Below, one piece after another: positions 39,860-48,358 of a stretch of DNA of 64,000 bases (position 1 is its first letter; every line of letters starts with the position of its first letter). Position numbers and translations under genes: made by a program. This DNA is from Amycolatopsis oliviviridis (GTDB lineage: Bacteria > Actinomycetota > Actinomycetes > Mycobacteriales > Pseudonocardiaceae): assembly GCF_014654365.1 (NCBI RefSeq), contig NZ_BNAY01000004.1, positions 310,001 to 374,000 on the forward strand, written 5' to 3'. The notes below the pieces were generated by a model, which saw nothing but the letters and a program-made list of their open reading frames with translations, ran no database searches and was not told the DNA's origin.

Positions 39860-40813
39860 GTGGACGAGCGAGCGCGGATCGAGGACGTGTGCGGCCGGCT
39901 GAGGGACCACTACGTGTTCCCCGACGTCGCCGAAAAGTTGACGGTGTTCCTGCGGGCGAGGCTGGGGGAAGGTGCGTACGCGGGGCTCGACGACCAGGCG
40001 TTCGCCGTCGCCGTGACCCAGGACCTGCAGTCGGTCAACGGGGACAAGCATCTGCGGCTGCGGCACCACGTCGACCCGCTGCCCGAGGTGGACGGGGAGT
40101 CCTTCGATCGCGAGGAGTTCCGGCGCGAGGCGGAACTGAACTGCCACGGCATCGCGTCGGCGCGGCGGCTGGCGGGGAACGTCGGCTACCTGGAGACCAA
40201 GCTGTTCTACGGGCCCGGCATCGCCGGTGAGGCCCTCTCCGCGGCGATGACGCTGCTCGCGACCACCGACGCGCTGCTCGTCGACGTCCGGGAGAACCGG
40301 GGCGGGGATCCGACGACGGTCGCGCTGCTGATCAGCTACCTGGTCGACGAGCCGGTGCACTTCAACAGCATCTATCTGCGCGACGGCGACGTGACGAACC
40401 AGTTCTGGACGCTGCCGTACGTACCGGGCCGCAAATTCGGCGCGGACAAGCCGGTGTGGGTGCTGACCGGGCCGACGACGTTCTCCGGTGCCGAGGACCT
40501 CAGCTACTCGCTGCAGCAGCTGGGCCGGGCGAAGACGGTCGGCGCGGTCACCGGCGGTGGGGCGAACCCGCGGCGGCAGTACAAAGTGGACACCCATTTG
40601 GACGTCACCGTCCCGGGTGGACGTGCCGTGAACCCGGTCACGGGGACCAACTGGGAAGGCGTCGGCGTCCGGCCCGACATCGCCGTCGACGCGGAGGCCG
40701 CTTTCGACGCCGCGTACGCGTTGGCCCTGGAACACGTGCTGACACTGGGGGATTCCGGCGTGCGGCGGCAGGTCGCCGACGAGGCGCGGCTGGCACTCGC
40801 CGGTCTCGGCTGA
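39860..40813 (+). CDS. S41-family peptidase
   Basis: 317 residues from GTG 39860 (VDERARIEDV). C-terminal-processing-peptidase fold: the tail-like N-terminus (ERARIEDVCGRLRDHYVFPD), the core DALLVDVRENRGGDPTTVALLISYL near 155-180, and the catalytic Ser region VWVLTGPTTFSGAEDLSYSL near 215-235, then GAVTGGGANP. It belongs to the retinol-binding/IRBP-like S41 group, without PDZ domain or signal peptide, so probably cytoplasmic. Substrate is unknown. The cyd operon follows after 82 bp. Confidence 0.85.
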   Translation: MDERARIEDVCGRLRDHYVFPDVAEKLTVFLRARLGEGAYAGLDDQAFAVAVTQDLQSVNGDKHLRLRHHVDPLPEVDGESFDREEFRREAELNCHGIASARRLAGNVGYLETKLFYGPGIAGEALSAAMTLLATTDALLVDVRENRGGDPTTVALLISYLVDEPVHFNSIYLRDGDVTNQFWTLPYVPGRKFGADKPVWVLTGPTTFSGAEDLSYSLQQLGRAKTVGAVTGGGANPRRQYKVDTHLDVTVPGGRAVNPVTGTNWEGVGVRPDIAVDAEAAFDAAYALALEHVLTLGDSGVRRQVADEARLALAGLG

Positions 40814-40821
40814 AGCCGGGC

Positions 40822-40839
40822 GCGGGACCTACGTCCCGC
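40822..40839 (+). promoter_or_regulatory. DosR/DevR-like box upstream of cydA
   Basis: GCGGGACCTACGTCCCGC is a perfect 7-bp inverted repeat with a 4-nt spacer. It keeps both invariant blocks of the DosR box (GGGAC and GTCCC) and the W-W centre. Match to TTSGGGACTWWAGTCCCSAA is 14 of 20. It ends 56 bp before the cydA start, typical for an activator site. An AGGACC/GGTCCT dyad follows at 40847-40871. Confidence 0.6.
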
Positions 40840-40895
40840 CTAGGTCAGGACCACTTGAACTGGCGGGTCCTCCCCGGGTTCAGCAGGCTTGAGGC

Positions 40896-42407
40896 GTGGA
40901 GGTTCTCGATCTCGCTAGGTGGCAGTTCGGCATAACCACCGTCTATCACTTCCTGATGGTCCCGCTGACCATCGGGCTTTCGGTCCTGGTCGCCGGGATG
41001 CAGACGGCCTGGGTCCGCACGGGTGATCAGCGGTACCTGAAGATGACCAAGTTCTGGGGGAAACTCCTGCTGGTCAACTTCGCGATGGGCGTGGTCACCG
41101 GGATCGTGCAGGAGTTCCAGTTCGGGATGAACTGGAGCGCGTACTCGCGGTTCGTCGGCGACGTGTTCGGCGCGCCGCTGGCGATGGAAGGGCTCGTCGC
41201 GTTCTTCGTCGAGTCGACCTTCCTGGGGCTGTGGATCTTCGGCTGGGACAAGCTGCCGAAGAAGGTCCACCTGGCGTGCGCGTGGGCGTATTCGCTGGCG
41301 ACCGTGGCGTCCGCGTACTTCATCCTGGCGGCGAACTCGTGGATGCAGCATCCGGTCGGCGTCGAGTTCGTCGACGGGAAGCCGACGATGAACTCGATCT
41401 GGGCGGTGCTGACCAACAACACCGCGCTGGCCGCGATCCCGCACACGCTGGCGGGCGCCTTCTCGGTGGCGGCGGCGTTCCTGGTCGGGGTCGCGGGCTG
41501 GCAGTTGTGGCGCAAGCGTTCGGAGGACGACGAGCACCGCGCGGTGTGGCGTTCGTCGTTGCGTCTCGGCGGCTGGACCGGCGTGGTGGCCTTCGCGGTG
41601 CTGGCGATCACCGGCGACATGCAGGGCAAGCTGATGTTCGAGCAGCAGCCGATGAAGATGGCCTCGGCGGAGGCGTTGTGCCACACGGAGAAACCGGCGA
41701 GCTTCTCGATCATCGCGATCGGCGACGTGAGCGGCTCGAACTGCGAGGACGTCAAGACGTTCAACGTGCCGGCGCTGCTCTCCTTCTTGGCGCACAACGA
41801 CTTCACGACCGAGGTCAAGGGCGTCGAGAACCTGGTGACCGAGTACCAGGCGAAGTACGGCACGAACTACCCGGACGATCCGCAGCTCGGTTCGCTCGCG
41901 GGGAAGCCGATCGACTACGTGCCCAACCTGCCGGTGACCTACTGGGGTTTCCGCGCGATGATCGGCTTCGGCGCGATCTCGGCCGGGATCGGCTTGCTCG
42001 CGCTGTGGCTGACCCGGCGCGGCCGGATCCCCGGGCAACGCTGGTTCCCGTGGCTCGTGCTCGGCGGGATCGCGACACCGTTCATCGGGAACAGCGCCGG
42101 CTGGATCTTCACCGAGATGGGCCGTCAGCCGTTCGTGGTGGTGCCGAACCCGACCGGGGTGGACGGGGTGTGGATGTTCACCGCGCAGGCGGTCTCGAAG
42201 TTGTCCACAGGCGAGGTCTGGACGTCGCTGATCGCCCTGACGACCGTCTACGCGGTGCTCGGCGTCGTCGAGGTCTACCTGATGCGCAAGTACGTCCGCG
42301 GCGGCGTCGACGCCGTCATGCCACCCAAGAAACCGACCTCGACCAGCAAGAACGGCGACTCCGAAGGCGGTGACAGCGATGACGACGCGCTGGCCTTCGC
42401 CTACTGA
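40896..42407 (+). CDS. cydA: Cytochrome bd ubiquinol/menaquinol oxidase subunit I
   Basis: 503 residues from GTG 40896. High-affinity terminal oxidase of the aerobic chain. The heme-ligating His19 lies in FGITTVYHFLMVPLTIGLS. The motif SRFVGDVFGAPLAMEG, the second His region PHTLAGAFSVAAAFLVG near 190, and GWIFTEMGRQPFVVVPNP near 395 are diagnostic. The Q-loop is short (actinobacterial class). A DosR-like box lies upstream. The usual tight cydA-cydB junction is replaced by a 423-bp gap. Confidence 0.96.
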   Translation: MEVLDLARWQFGITTVYHFLMVPLTIGLSVLVAGMQTAWVRTGDQRYLKMTKFWGKLLLVNFAMGVVTGIVQEFQFGMNWSAYSRFVGDVFGAPLAMEGLVAFFVESTFLGLWIFGWDKLPKKVHLACAWAYSLATVASAYFILAANSWMQHPVGVEFVDGKPTMNSIWAVLTNNTALAAIPHTLAGAFSVAAAFLVGVAGWQLWRKRSEDDEHRAVWRSSLRLGGWTGVVAFAVLAITGDMQGKLMFEQQPMKMASAEALCHTEKPASFSIIAIGDVSGSNCEDVKTFNVPALLSFLAHNDFTTEVKGVENLVTEYQAKYGTNYPDDPQLGSLAGKPIDYVPNLPVTYWGFRAMIGFGAISAGIGLLALWLTRRGRIPGQRWFPWLVLGGIATPFIGNSAGWIFTEMGRQPFVVVPNPTGVDGVWMFTAQAVSKLSTGEVWTSLIALTTVYAVLGVVEVYLMRKYVRGGVDAVMPPKKPTSTSKNGDSEGGDSDDDALAFAY

Positions 42408-42494
42408 TCGCCTCTTTACGTCACCTACCCAGCCCCCCGCCCTTCCCGGGGGACGGCCCCGCACCCAGCGTATCGGGGGTATCGCTCAGGAGGG

Positions 42495-42538
42495 TTACCC
42501 ACAGCCGATCTGTGGACAACTTGAGCGGTTGTGGATAA
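42495..42538. promoter_or_regulatory. Cluster of three DnaA-box sequences
   Basis: TTACCCACA (42495-42503, one mismatch), TGTGGACAA (42511-42519, the actinobacterial box TTGTCCACA on the minus strand) and TGTGGATAA (42530-42538, the classical TTATCCACA on the minus strand) lie within 44 bp. A further exact TTGTCCACA is at 42201-42209 inside cydA. No dnaA or dnaN is in the window. Confidence 0.6.
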
Positions 42539-42595
42539 CTCAGGGCAAGCAAGGGCCGGAGAGCCGGATCGGGCGGGCAGGCGTGGTAGCGGCGG

Positions 42596-42648
42596 GTTGT
42601 GAAAGCCACTTTCGCAACCTTGAACGTTGCGAAAGTGGCTTTCACAAC
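42596..42648. repeat. 23-bp perfect palindrome, family B
   Basis: Arms 42596-42618 and 42626-42648 are exact reverse complements with a 7-nt spacer. The arm carries GAAAGCCACTTTC, a short palindrome in its own right, so the whole is a palindrome of palindromes. The same inner element appears in cydDC at 46434-46456. Confidence 0.85.
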
Positions 42649-42715
42649 GTCCGGAGCGGACAGACGGCCGGGCACGGGGCCGGGCGGGCCGAAGGGGCCG
42701 AGCGGGCCGGGCGGG

Positions 42716-42792
42716 CTGAAGGGGCCCTTCACCGCATCGCAAGCACCGAAGGCTCCCTTCGCCGCGTCGCATGCGGCGAAAGTCCCCTTCAG
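42716..42792. repeat. Second long palindrome, family B
   Basis: Arms 42716-42737 and 42771-42792 match imperfectly over 22 bp (CTGAAGGGGCCCTTC against GAAAGTCCCCTTCAG). A smaller CGAAGG-CTC-CCTTCG dyad lies between them. It ends 38 bp before the cydB start. Confidence 0.7.
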
Positions 42793-42830
42793 CCCAGGAA
42801 GCCCCGGGAAGCCAGGAAAGTGAGCACCCG

Positions 42831-43838
42831 ATGACCCTCGAAACGATCTGGTTCTGCGTCATCGCCCTGTTCTGGCTCGGCTACCTCTTCCTCGAAGGCT
42901 TCGACTTCGGCGTCGGCATGCTCATGCCGGTCCTCGCGAAGGACAACACCGAGCGCCGCGTCATGGTCAACACGATCGGCCCGGTCTGGGACGGAAACGA
43001 GGTCTGGCTGATCGTCGCCGGCGGCGCGATGTTCGCCGCGTTCCCCGGCTGGTACGCGTCGCTGTTCTCGGCCGCGTACCTCCCGCTCCTGGTCGTCCTG
43101 CTCGCGCTCATCGGCCGCGGCGTCGCGTTCGAATACCGCGGCAAGGTCGACTCCGACCGCTGGCGCCGCAACTGGGACCGCGTCATCGGCATCGGCTCGT
43201 GGATCCCGCCGTTCGGCGTCGGCCTCCTCCTCGCGACCACCACCCTCGGCCTCCCGCTCGACGCCGACGGCAACCGCGTCGGCGGCCCGTTCGCCGCCCT
43301 GAGCCTCGAAGCGCTGCTCGGCGCGATCGCGGTCGTCGGGTTCTCGCTGGTCCACGGCGCCGCGTTCCTCGCCCTCAAGACCGAGGGCGACCTCCGGCAC
43401 CGCGCGCGGAACCTGGCCACGCGCCTGCTCCCGGTCGCGCTCCTGCCGCTGCTCGCGTTCCTCATCGTCGTGCAGCTGCGCTCGGGCGACCTGTGGACGC
43501 TGCTGCTCATCGGCATCGCCGTCGTCGCCGCGGTGCTCGCCTGGTTCCGGATCCGCGAGGGCCGGGAAGGGCAGGCGTTCGCCGCGCTCGGCGGGGTCAT
43601 CGGAGCCGCCGCGGTCGCGATCTTCGTCGCCCTGTACCCGAACGTCCTTCCGTCCACTTTGGACCCGGCGAACACGCTCACCATCGCGGGCGAGGCGTCG
43701 AGCCCGTACACGCTGACCGTGATGACCTGGGTCGCGCTCTTCGGCGCCCCCGCCGTCCTGATCTACCAAGGCTGGACGTACTGGGTGTTCCGCAAGCGCA
43801 TCGGCACCCGGCACATCCCACCGGTGCACGCACCATGA
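42831..43838 (+). CDS. cydB: Cytochrome bd oxidase subunit II
   Basis: 335 residues from ATG 42831. Eight to nine helices. Diagnostic stretches: LFLEGFDFGVGMLMPVLAKD near 20-40, GPVWDGNEVWLIVAGGAMFAAFP near 52-75, and HGAAFLALKTEGDLRHRA near 185. The stop overlaps the cydDC start (ATGA), so the two are translationally coupled. A purine-rich CCAGGAAAGTG precedes the ATG. Confidence 0.96.
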   Translation: MTLETIWFCVIALFWLGYLFLEGFDFGVGMLMPVLAKDNTERRVMVNTIGPVWDGNEVWLIVAGGAMFAAFPGWYASLFSAAYLPLLVVLLALIGRGVAFEYRGKVDSDRWRRNWDRVIGIGSWIPPFGVGLLLATTTLGLPLDADGNRVGGPFAALSLEALLGAIAVVGFSLVHGAAFLALKTEGDLRHRARNLATRLLPVALLPLLAFLIVVQLRSGDLWTLLLIGIAVVAAVLAWFRIREGREGQAFAALGGVIGAAAVAIFVALYPNVLPSTLDPANTLTIAGEASSPYTLTVMTWVALFGAPAVLIYQGWTYWVFRKRIGTRHIPPVHAP

Positions 43839-46800
43839 CCGAACTTCCCGGCCGCGACACCCTTTCCGCCACGGAGTCCACAATGGACCCAGCGCGACCG
43901 GGGAAGGGTCCGCTCGGCGCGCTGGCTCCGTTTTCGAGCGCGGCGCGCCGGGCGTTGATCCTCAGCGCGATCCTGTCCTTCTGCAACGCCGTACTCCTGG
44001 TGGGCCAGGCTTTCCTGCTGGCCGACGTCCTCTCCGCGGTCGTCCGCGGAACCATGGGGGACCGCACCGCCCAGCTGGCCGTGCTGCTCGCGCTCGTCGC
44101 AGGGCGCGCGTTGACCGGCTGGGCGGTGCGGATCGTCTCCGTTCGCGCCGCGGCCCGCGCGAAGGAGGAACTGCGTGCCAAGGCCCTCGACCACGCCTTG
44201 AAACTCGGCCCGGAATGGATCGCGCGCCGCGGGCACGGCGAGCTGACCTCGTTGACCACCAAGGGACTCGACGCGCTCGACGCCTACTTCACCCAATACC
44301 TCCCGGCGCTGGTGACAGCGGCGATCGTGCCCCTCGCCGCCGGTGCCGCGATCCTGTTCGCCGACTGGCCTTCGGCCGCGCTCGTCGTGATCACCGTGCC
44401 GCTGGTGCCGCTGTTCGCCATCCTGATCGGCAAGCACACCGCCGAGCGGGTCGCCGAAGCCGCCGACGCCGAGCAACGGCTGTCGGGACATCTGCTGGAA
44501 CTCGTCCGCGCGCTGCCGATCCTCAGCGCGTTCCGCCGCGCCGAGGCGCAGGCCGAGACGGTACGGAAGATCTCCGAACGGCATCGCCGCGCGACGCTCA
44601 AGACCCTGAAGGTCGCGTTCGCGTCGGCGTTCGCGCTGGAACTGATCGCGACGCTTTCGGTCGCGCTGGTCGCGGTCGTCATCGGTGTCCGGCTGGTCTC
44701 CGGCGACCTGCCGCTCGCCATCGGGCTCGGCGTCCTGATCCTCGTACCGGAGTGCTACCAGCCGCTGCGCGCGGTCGGAGCCGCGTTCCACGCCAGCGAG
44801 GACGGCGTCGAGGCCGTGCGCCGGGTCGCGGACGTGCTCGCGGAACCCTTGCCGTCCCAGGGTTCCGAGACGCCGGGCAAGGGCGAGGTGCACGTCGGCG
44901 GGCTGCGTGTCTCCAGGCGCGACGGGTTCGCGCCCGACGGCGAGACGTTCTCCGTCCGGCCCGGTGAGCTGACCTGGCTGCGCGCGCCCAGCGGCGGCGG
45001 CAAGTCGACGACGCTGGCCGTCCTGCTCGGCTTCGTGCAGGCCCACGACGGATCGATCACCGTCGGCGGCACCGACCTCGCCGACGCCGACCTAGACCGC
45101 TGGCGCGAGAACGTCGCCTGGGTGCCGCAGTCGCCGGTGTTCGGCGGCGGCACGGTCCGCGATGAGGTCGGTGACGACGACATCCTCGGCGAACTCGGCC
45201 TGACCGGACTGGCCGATCGGCCGGTTTCGAAGCTGTCGCAGGGACAACGTCAGCGCGTCGCGGTGGCGCGGGCACTGGTGCGCGTCCGGTCGGGCGCGTG
45301 GCTCCTCCTGCTCGACGAGCCCACCGCGCACCTCGACGAGGTCAACGCCGGACTGGTCATGGCCGCTGTCCGCAGGGCCGTCGACGACGGCGCCGCCGCG
45401 ATCATCGCCGCACACGAACGCACCTCCGGCATCGATATGTCGACTGGCGTGGTGAACGAGGTCGTCACGACGGACGAGCGGACGGCGACCAGACCGGTGC
45501 CGTGGCGCGACCTGCTCCAGCCCAGGTTCTTCGGTGGCGCGCTGCTCGGTGCCGCCGCCCTGCTCGCCGGGGTCGCGCTGACCGCGCTTTCGGGCTGGCT
45601 GATCGCCAAGGCGTCGCAGCAGCCGCCGATCCTGACCCTGACGGTGATGATCGTCGGCGTGCGGACCTTCGGCCTCGGCCGCGCGGGGCTGCGCTACCTC
45701 GAACGGCTGGTCACGCACGACGCCGCGTTCCGGATCGCCGGGAGCCTGCGCGTCCGGCTGTGGGAATCGCTGGTGCGGCTCGGCCCGGCGCGGGCGCTCC
45801 GGGCCGGTGAGGAACAGCGGCGGCTGGTCGGCGACACCGACACCGTGCGCGACCTGCTGCCCCGGGTGATCACGCCGCTGATCGTGGTCACGCTGGTGGC
45901 CGCCGGTGCCGTCGCGGTCCAGACCGCCGTGCTGCCCGCTGCGGGACTCGTGCTGGCCGCGGCCGTGCTGGTGAGCGCGTTCGCCCCACTGCTCGCGCTC
46001 CGGGCCGAACGCCGCGCGACCAGCGCGCTGGCCGCCGGACGGCGTTCGGTGTCGGCGCAGGTGCTGAGCCTGTTCGAAGCCGCGGCCGAGCTGATCGCGT
46101 ACGGAGCCGATAAAGACCGACGTCGACGGATCGCCACGACCGACGCCGCGCTGACCGCCGAAGCGCGGCGACAGGCTTTCGGCGCTGGCGCGGCCGACGC
46201 CCTGATCATCCTGGCGACGGGGGCCGCCACCGTCGTGAGCACCGGGTTCGCCGTGCGCGCCGTCGCCGCCGGCGCGCTGGACCCGGTTCTCGCGCCGGTG
46301 GTCGCCCTGGTGCCGCTCGCGCTGGCGGAGGTCTTCTCCCTTCTTCCGCCGGCCGCGCAGCACTGGGACACCCTGCGTCAGGCCCGTCTGCGCCTCGCCG
46401 AATGTCGGGAAAGGGCCGTTCAGGACGAAAAACGTCAGGAAAGCCACTTTCCTGACACCGGCGGGGTGCGGATCCGCAACGCCGACCTCGGCTGGCCCGA
46501 CACGGTGCACCCGGTCCTCACCGGTGTCGACCTCGACATCGCGCCCGGCACGCACGTCGCCGTCGTCGGTCCTAGCGGCGCCGGGAAGTCGACGCTCGTC
46601 GCGGCCCTGCTCGGTTTCCTCAAGCCGAGCAAGGGTGACGTCGCCGTTCCCGAGAACGTCGCTTGGGCACCACAGGAACCGATGCTCGTCTCGACCACCG
46701 TCGCCGAGAACCTGCGCCTTGCCAAGCCCACGGCCTCCGAGGCCGACCTGCGGAAAGCCTTGTACCAGGCCGTTCTTGAGGACGTCGAGCTCGCCACGAT

Positions 46801-47086
46801 GCTGGACAGCGCGGGCGCCGGGCTGTCCGGCGGGCAGGCGCAGCGGGTCGCGCTGGCGCGTGCCGTGCTCGGCGCGGCTCAAGCCGATCTCGTCCTGCTC
46901 GACGAACCGACCGCGCATCTCGACGAGCCCACGGCGAGGACCGTCCGCGAACGACTCGGTGAGGCACTCGCCGGGAAAACCGTCGTGCACGTCACGCACA
47001 ACGCCGCCGAAGCGGGCGACGCGGACGTCGTCCTGGAGGTGCGAGAGGGCCGCGTCACAACGCGCGTACTGGCCGGAGCCGACTAA
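43835..47086 (+). CDS. cydDC: Fused CydD-CydC ABC exporter for cytochrome bd assembly
   Basis: 1083 residues from ATG 43835. One chain contains two full ABC half-transporters. CydD half: membrane domain about 30-320, Walker A APSGGGKST near 385, signature LSQGQRQRVAVARAL and Walker B LLLLDEPTAHLD near 490. CydC half: membrane domain about 555-830, Walker A GPSGAGKST near 910, signature LSGGQAQRVALARAVL, Walker B LVLLDEPTAHLD. The complex exports thiols needed for haem insertion into cytochrome bd. In the linker (residues about 858-875, ERAVQDEKRQESHFPDTGG) the DNA is a family B palindrome. Its TAA overlaps the start of the next gene (TAATG). Confidence 0.95.
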   Translation: MTELPGRDTLSATESTMDPARPGKGPLGALAPFSSAARRALILSAILSFCNAVLLVGQAFLLADVLSAVVRGTMGDRTAQLAVLLALVAGRALTGWAVRIVSVRAAARAKEELRAKALDHALKLGPEWIARRGHGELTSLTTKGLDALDAYFTQYLPALVTAAIVPLAAGAAILFADWPSAALVVITVPLVPLFAILIGKHTAERVAEAADAEQRLSGHLLELVRALPILSAFRRAEAQAETVRKISERHRRATLKTLKVAFASAFALELIATLSVALVAVVIGVRLVSGDLPLAIGLGVLILVPECYQPLRAVGAAFHASEDGVEAVRRVADVLAEPLPSQGSETPGKGEVHVGGLRVSRRDGFAPDGETFSVRPGELTWLRAPSGGGKSTTLAVLLGFVQAHDGSITVGGTDLADADLDRWRENVAWVPQSPVFGGGTVRDEVGDDDILGELGLTGLADRPVSKLSQGQRQRVAVARALVRVRSGAWLLLLDEPTAHLDEVNAGLVMAAVRRAVDDGAAAIIAAHERTSGIDMSTGVVNEVVTTDERTATRPVPWRDLLQPRFFGGALLGAAALLAGVALTALSGWLIAKASQQPPILTLTVMIVGVRTFGLGRAGLRYLERLVTHDAAFRIAGSLRVRLWESLVRLGPARALRAGEEQRRLVGDTDTVRDLLPRVITPLIVVTLVAAGAVAVQTAVLPAAGLVLAAAVLVSAFAPLLALRAERRATSALAAGRRSVSAQVLSLFEAAAELIAYGADKDRRRRIATTDAALTAEARRQAFGAGAADALIILATGAATVVSTGFAVRAVAAGALDPVLAPVVALVPLALAEVFSLLPPAAQHWDTLRQARLRLAECRERAVQDEKRQESHFPDTGGVRIRNADLGWPDTVHPVLTGVDLDIAPGTHVAVVGPSGAGKSTLVAALLGFLKPSKGDVAVPENVAWAPQEPMLVSTTVAENLRLAKPTASEADLRKALYQAVLEDVELATMLDSAGAGLSGGQAQRVALARAVLGAAQADLVLLDEPTAHLDEPTARTVRERLGEALAGKTVVHVTHNAAEAGDADVVLEVREGRVTTRVLAGAD
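46434..46456. repeat. Family B palindrome inside the cydDC frame
   Basis: GTCAGGAAAG-CCA-CTTTCCTGAC is a perfect 10-bp inverted repeat, preceded by a GGGAAAGGGCCGTTCAGG unit. It keeps the reading frame open in the linker before the CydC nucleotide-binding domain. Confidence 0.75.
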
Positions 47087-48246
47087 TGTCGATACTGCTC
47101 ATGGATCCCACGCTTGCCGCGCGCGCACTGTCCGCCGCCACCGAGATCACCGGCACCGCCCTGTCCGGCGACGACCCCGGTGACGTGCTGGAGACCGTGG
47201 TCGCCCGCGCCGTCGAACTGGCCGAGGCCGACCTCGGTCTTGTCATGGTGCGCGCGGACGACGGCCAGGTGGTCGCCGAAGCCGCGCACGGGGCCGACAT
47301 CCGAGGACTTCGAGGACTGGCCTTTTCCGCCGATTCGGCCGCCGGGCAGGTCGCCCGCGGCGGAGAACCGGTCGTCAGCGAGGACTTCACCGTCGATCCC
47401 CGCACCGCGCCGTTCGTGCCGCCGGAGCTGCAGGGCTTCGGGCCGTTCGCGGCCTCGGCGTTCGGTGCGGGCGGGCGGGTCCTCGGCGCGCTCACCGTGT
47501 ACCGCCGCCACGGCGGGGATCCCTTCTCCGCCAGCACCGTCGAAGTGCTGACCGCTTTCGCGGCGCAGGCCGGTGTGGTGCTCGCTCTGGCGGAAGGCGC
47601 CAACGCGCGGCATCGCGTGACCCTGTACCAGGAGCGCGAACGCATCGCGCGCGAGCTGCACGACGTCATCGTGCAGCGTCTCTACGGCGCCGGGATGCAG
47701 CTCGACCGCGTCCGCAAGAACATGCGGAAGCGGTTCGCGCAGGCCGACGGGGCGCGGCTCTCCGAGGCGATCGACCAGCTCGACCAGACCATCGAAGAGA
47801 TCCGCGGCACCGTGCGCGCCCTGCGCAGCCCGGAACCGGCGAACGAGACGGTCACCGCGACCGACCTCGCCGAATCCGCGCGGGGCGAGGTGCGCATCGC
47901 GGGCGAACTGCTCGGCTACCCGCCGACCCTCGAACTGTCGGGGGAACTCGCCGACATCCCCGCCGACCAGGCGGACCACATCCGCGCCGCGCTCCGCGAA
48001 GCACTGTCCAATGTGGTCAGGCACTCCGGGGCGAGCGAGACCCGCGTGACGCTGAGCCGCGACGCGGAAGGCGTCAAACTCCGGGTGCGGGACAACGGAT
48101 CCGGTGTCCCGCAGGGGGTCGCCAAACGCGGTCTCCGTCACCTCGCCGAACGCGCGACGACGTCCGGCGGGCGCTTTTCGATCAATTCTTCGCCGAGCCT
48201 GGGGACCCTGGTCGCCTTCGACGTTCCCCTCGATCAAACCGTGTGA
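47086..48246 (+). CDS. GAF-domain sensor histidine kinase, DevS/NarX-like class
   Basis: 386 residues from ATG 47086, overlapping the cydDC stop. One GAF domain (about 25-165; LGLVMVRADDGQVVAEAAHG, ASAFGAGGRVLGALTVYRRHG) is followed by the HisKA_3 dimerisation helix ERERIARELHDVIVQRLYGA with the phospho-accepting His near residue 191. The ATPase part has NVVRHSGA and RDNGSGVP near 305-340. No transmembrane helix. DevS proteins bind haem in GAF; here only one GAF is present and I cannot confirm a haem ligand. The DevR-like regulator at 51430 is the likely partner. Confidence 0.85.
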   Translation: MSILLMDPTLAARALSAATEITGTALSGDDPGDVLETVVARAVELAEADLGLVMVRADDGQVVAEAAHGADIRGLRGLAFSADSAAGQVARGGEPVVSEDFTVDPRTAPFVPPELQGFGPFAASAFGAGGRVLGALTVYRRHGGDPFSASTVEVLTAFAAQAGVVLALAEGANARHRVTLYQERERIARELHDVIVQRLYGAGMQLDRVRKNMRKRFAQADGARLSEAIDQLDQTIEEIRGTVRALRSPEPANETVTATDLAESARGEVRIAGELLGYPPTLELSGELADIPADQADHIRAALREALSNVVRHSGASETRVTLSRDAEGVKLRVRDNGSGVPQGVAKRGLRHLAERATTSGGRFSINSSPSLGTLVAFDVPLDQTV

Positions 48247-48358
48247 AATTCACGGTCTTTTCGTTCCTTCGAGTTGACAATTCGGGATTTTGGATTAATC
48301 CGTAACGGTGGGGTCCGAGGCGCGATTGTAAGGGAAATTCCCAGCGAAAGGACTCCGC

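Larger units (their letters stand above)
42408..42830. other. 423-bp cydA-cydB gap with DnaA boxes and palindromes
   Basis: No gene is visible. From 5' to 3' it contains three DnaA-box sequences (42495-42538), a perfect 23-bp palindrome (42596-42648), a GGGCCG-rich low-complexity stretch (42665-42715) and a second long palindrome (42716-42792). CydA and CydB genes are normally adjacent, so this gap is unusual and looks like repeat insertion. Confidence 0.75.

Noticed and set aside
42596..42648. Rex redox-regulator site (TTGTGAA...TTCACAA) upstream of cydB
   Set aside because: Spacing does not fit a Rex site, and the same inner palindrome recurs at places unrelated to redox genes.
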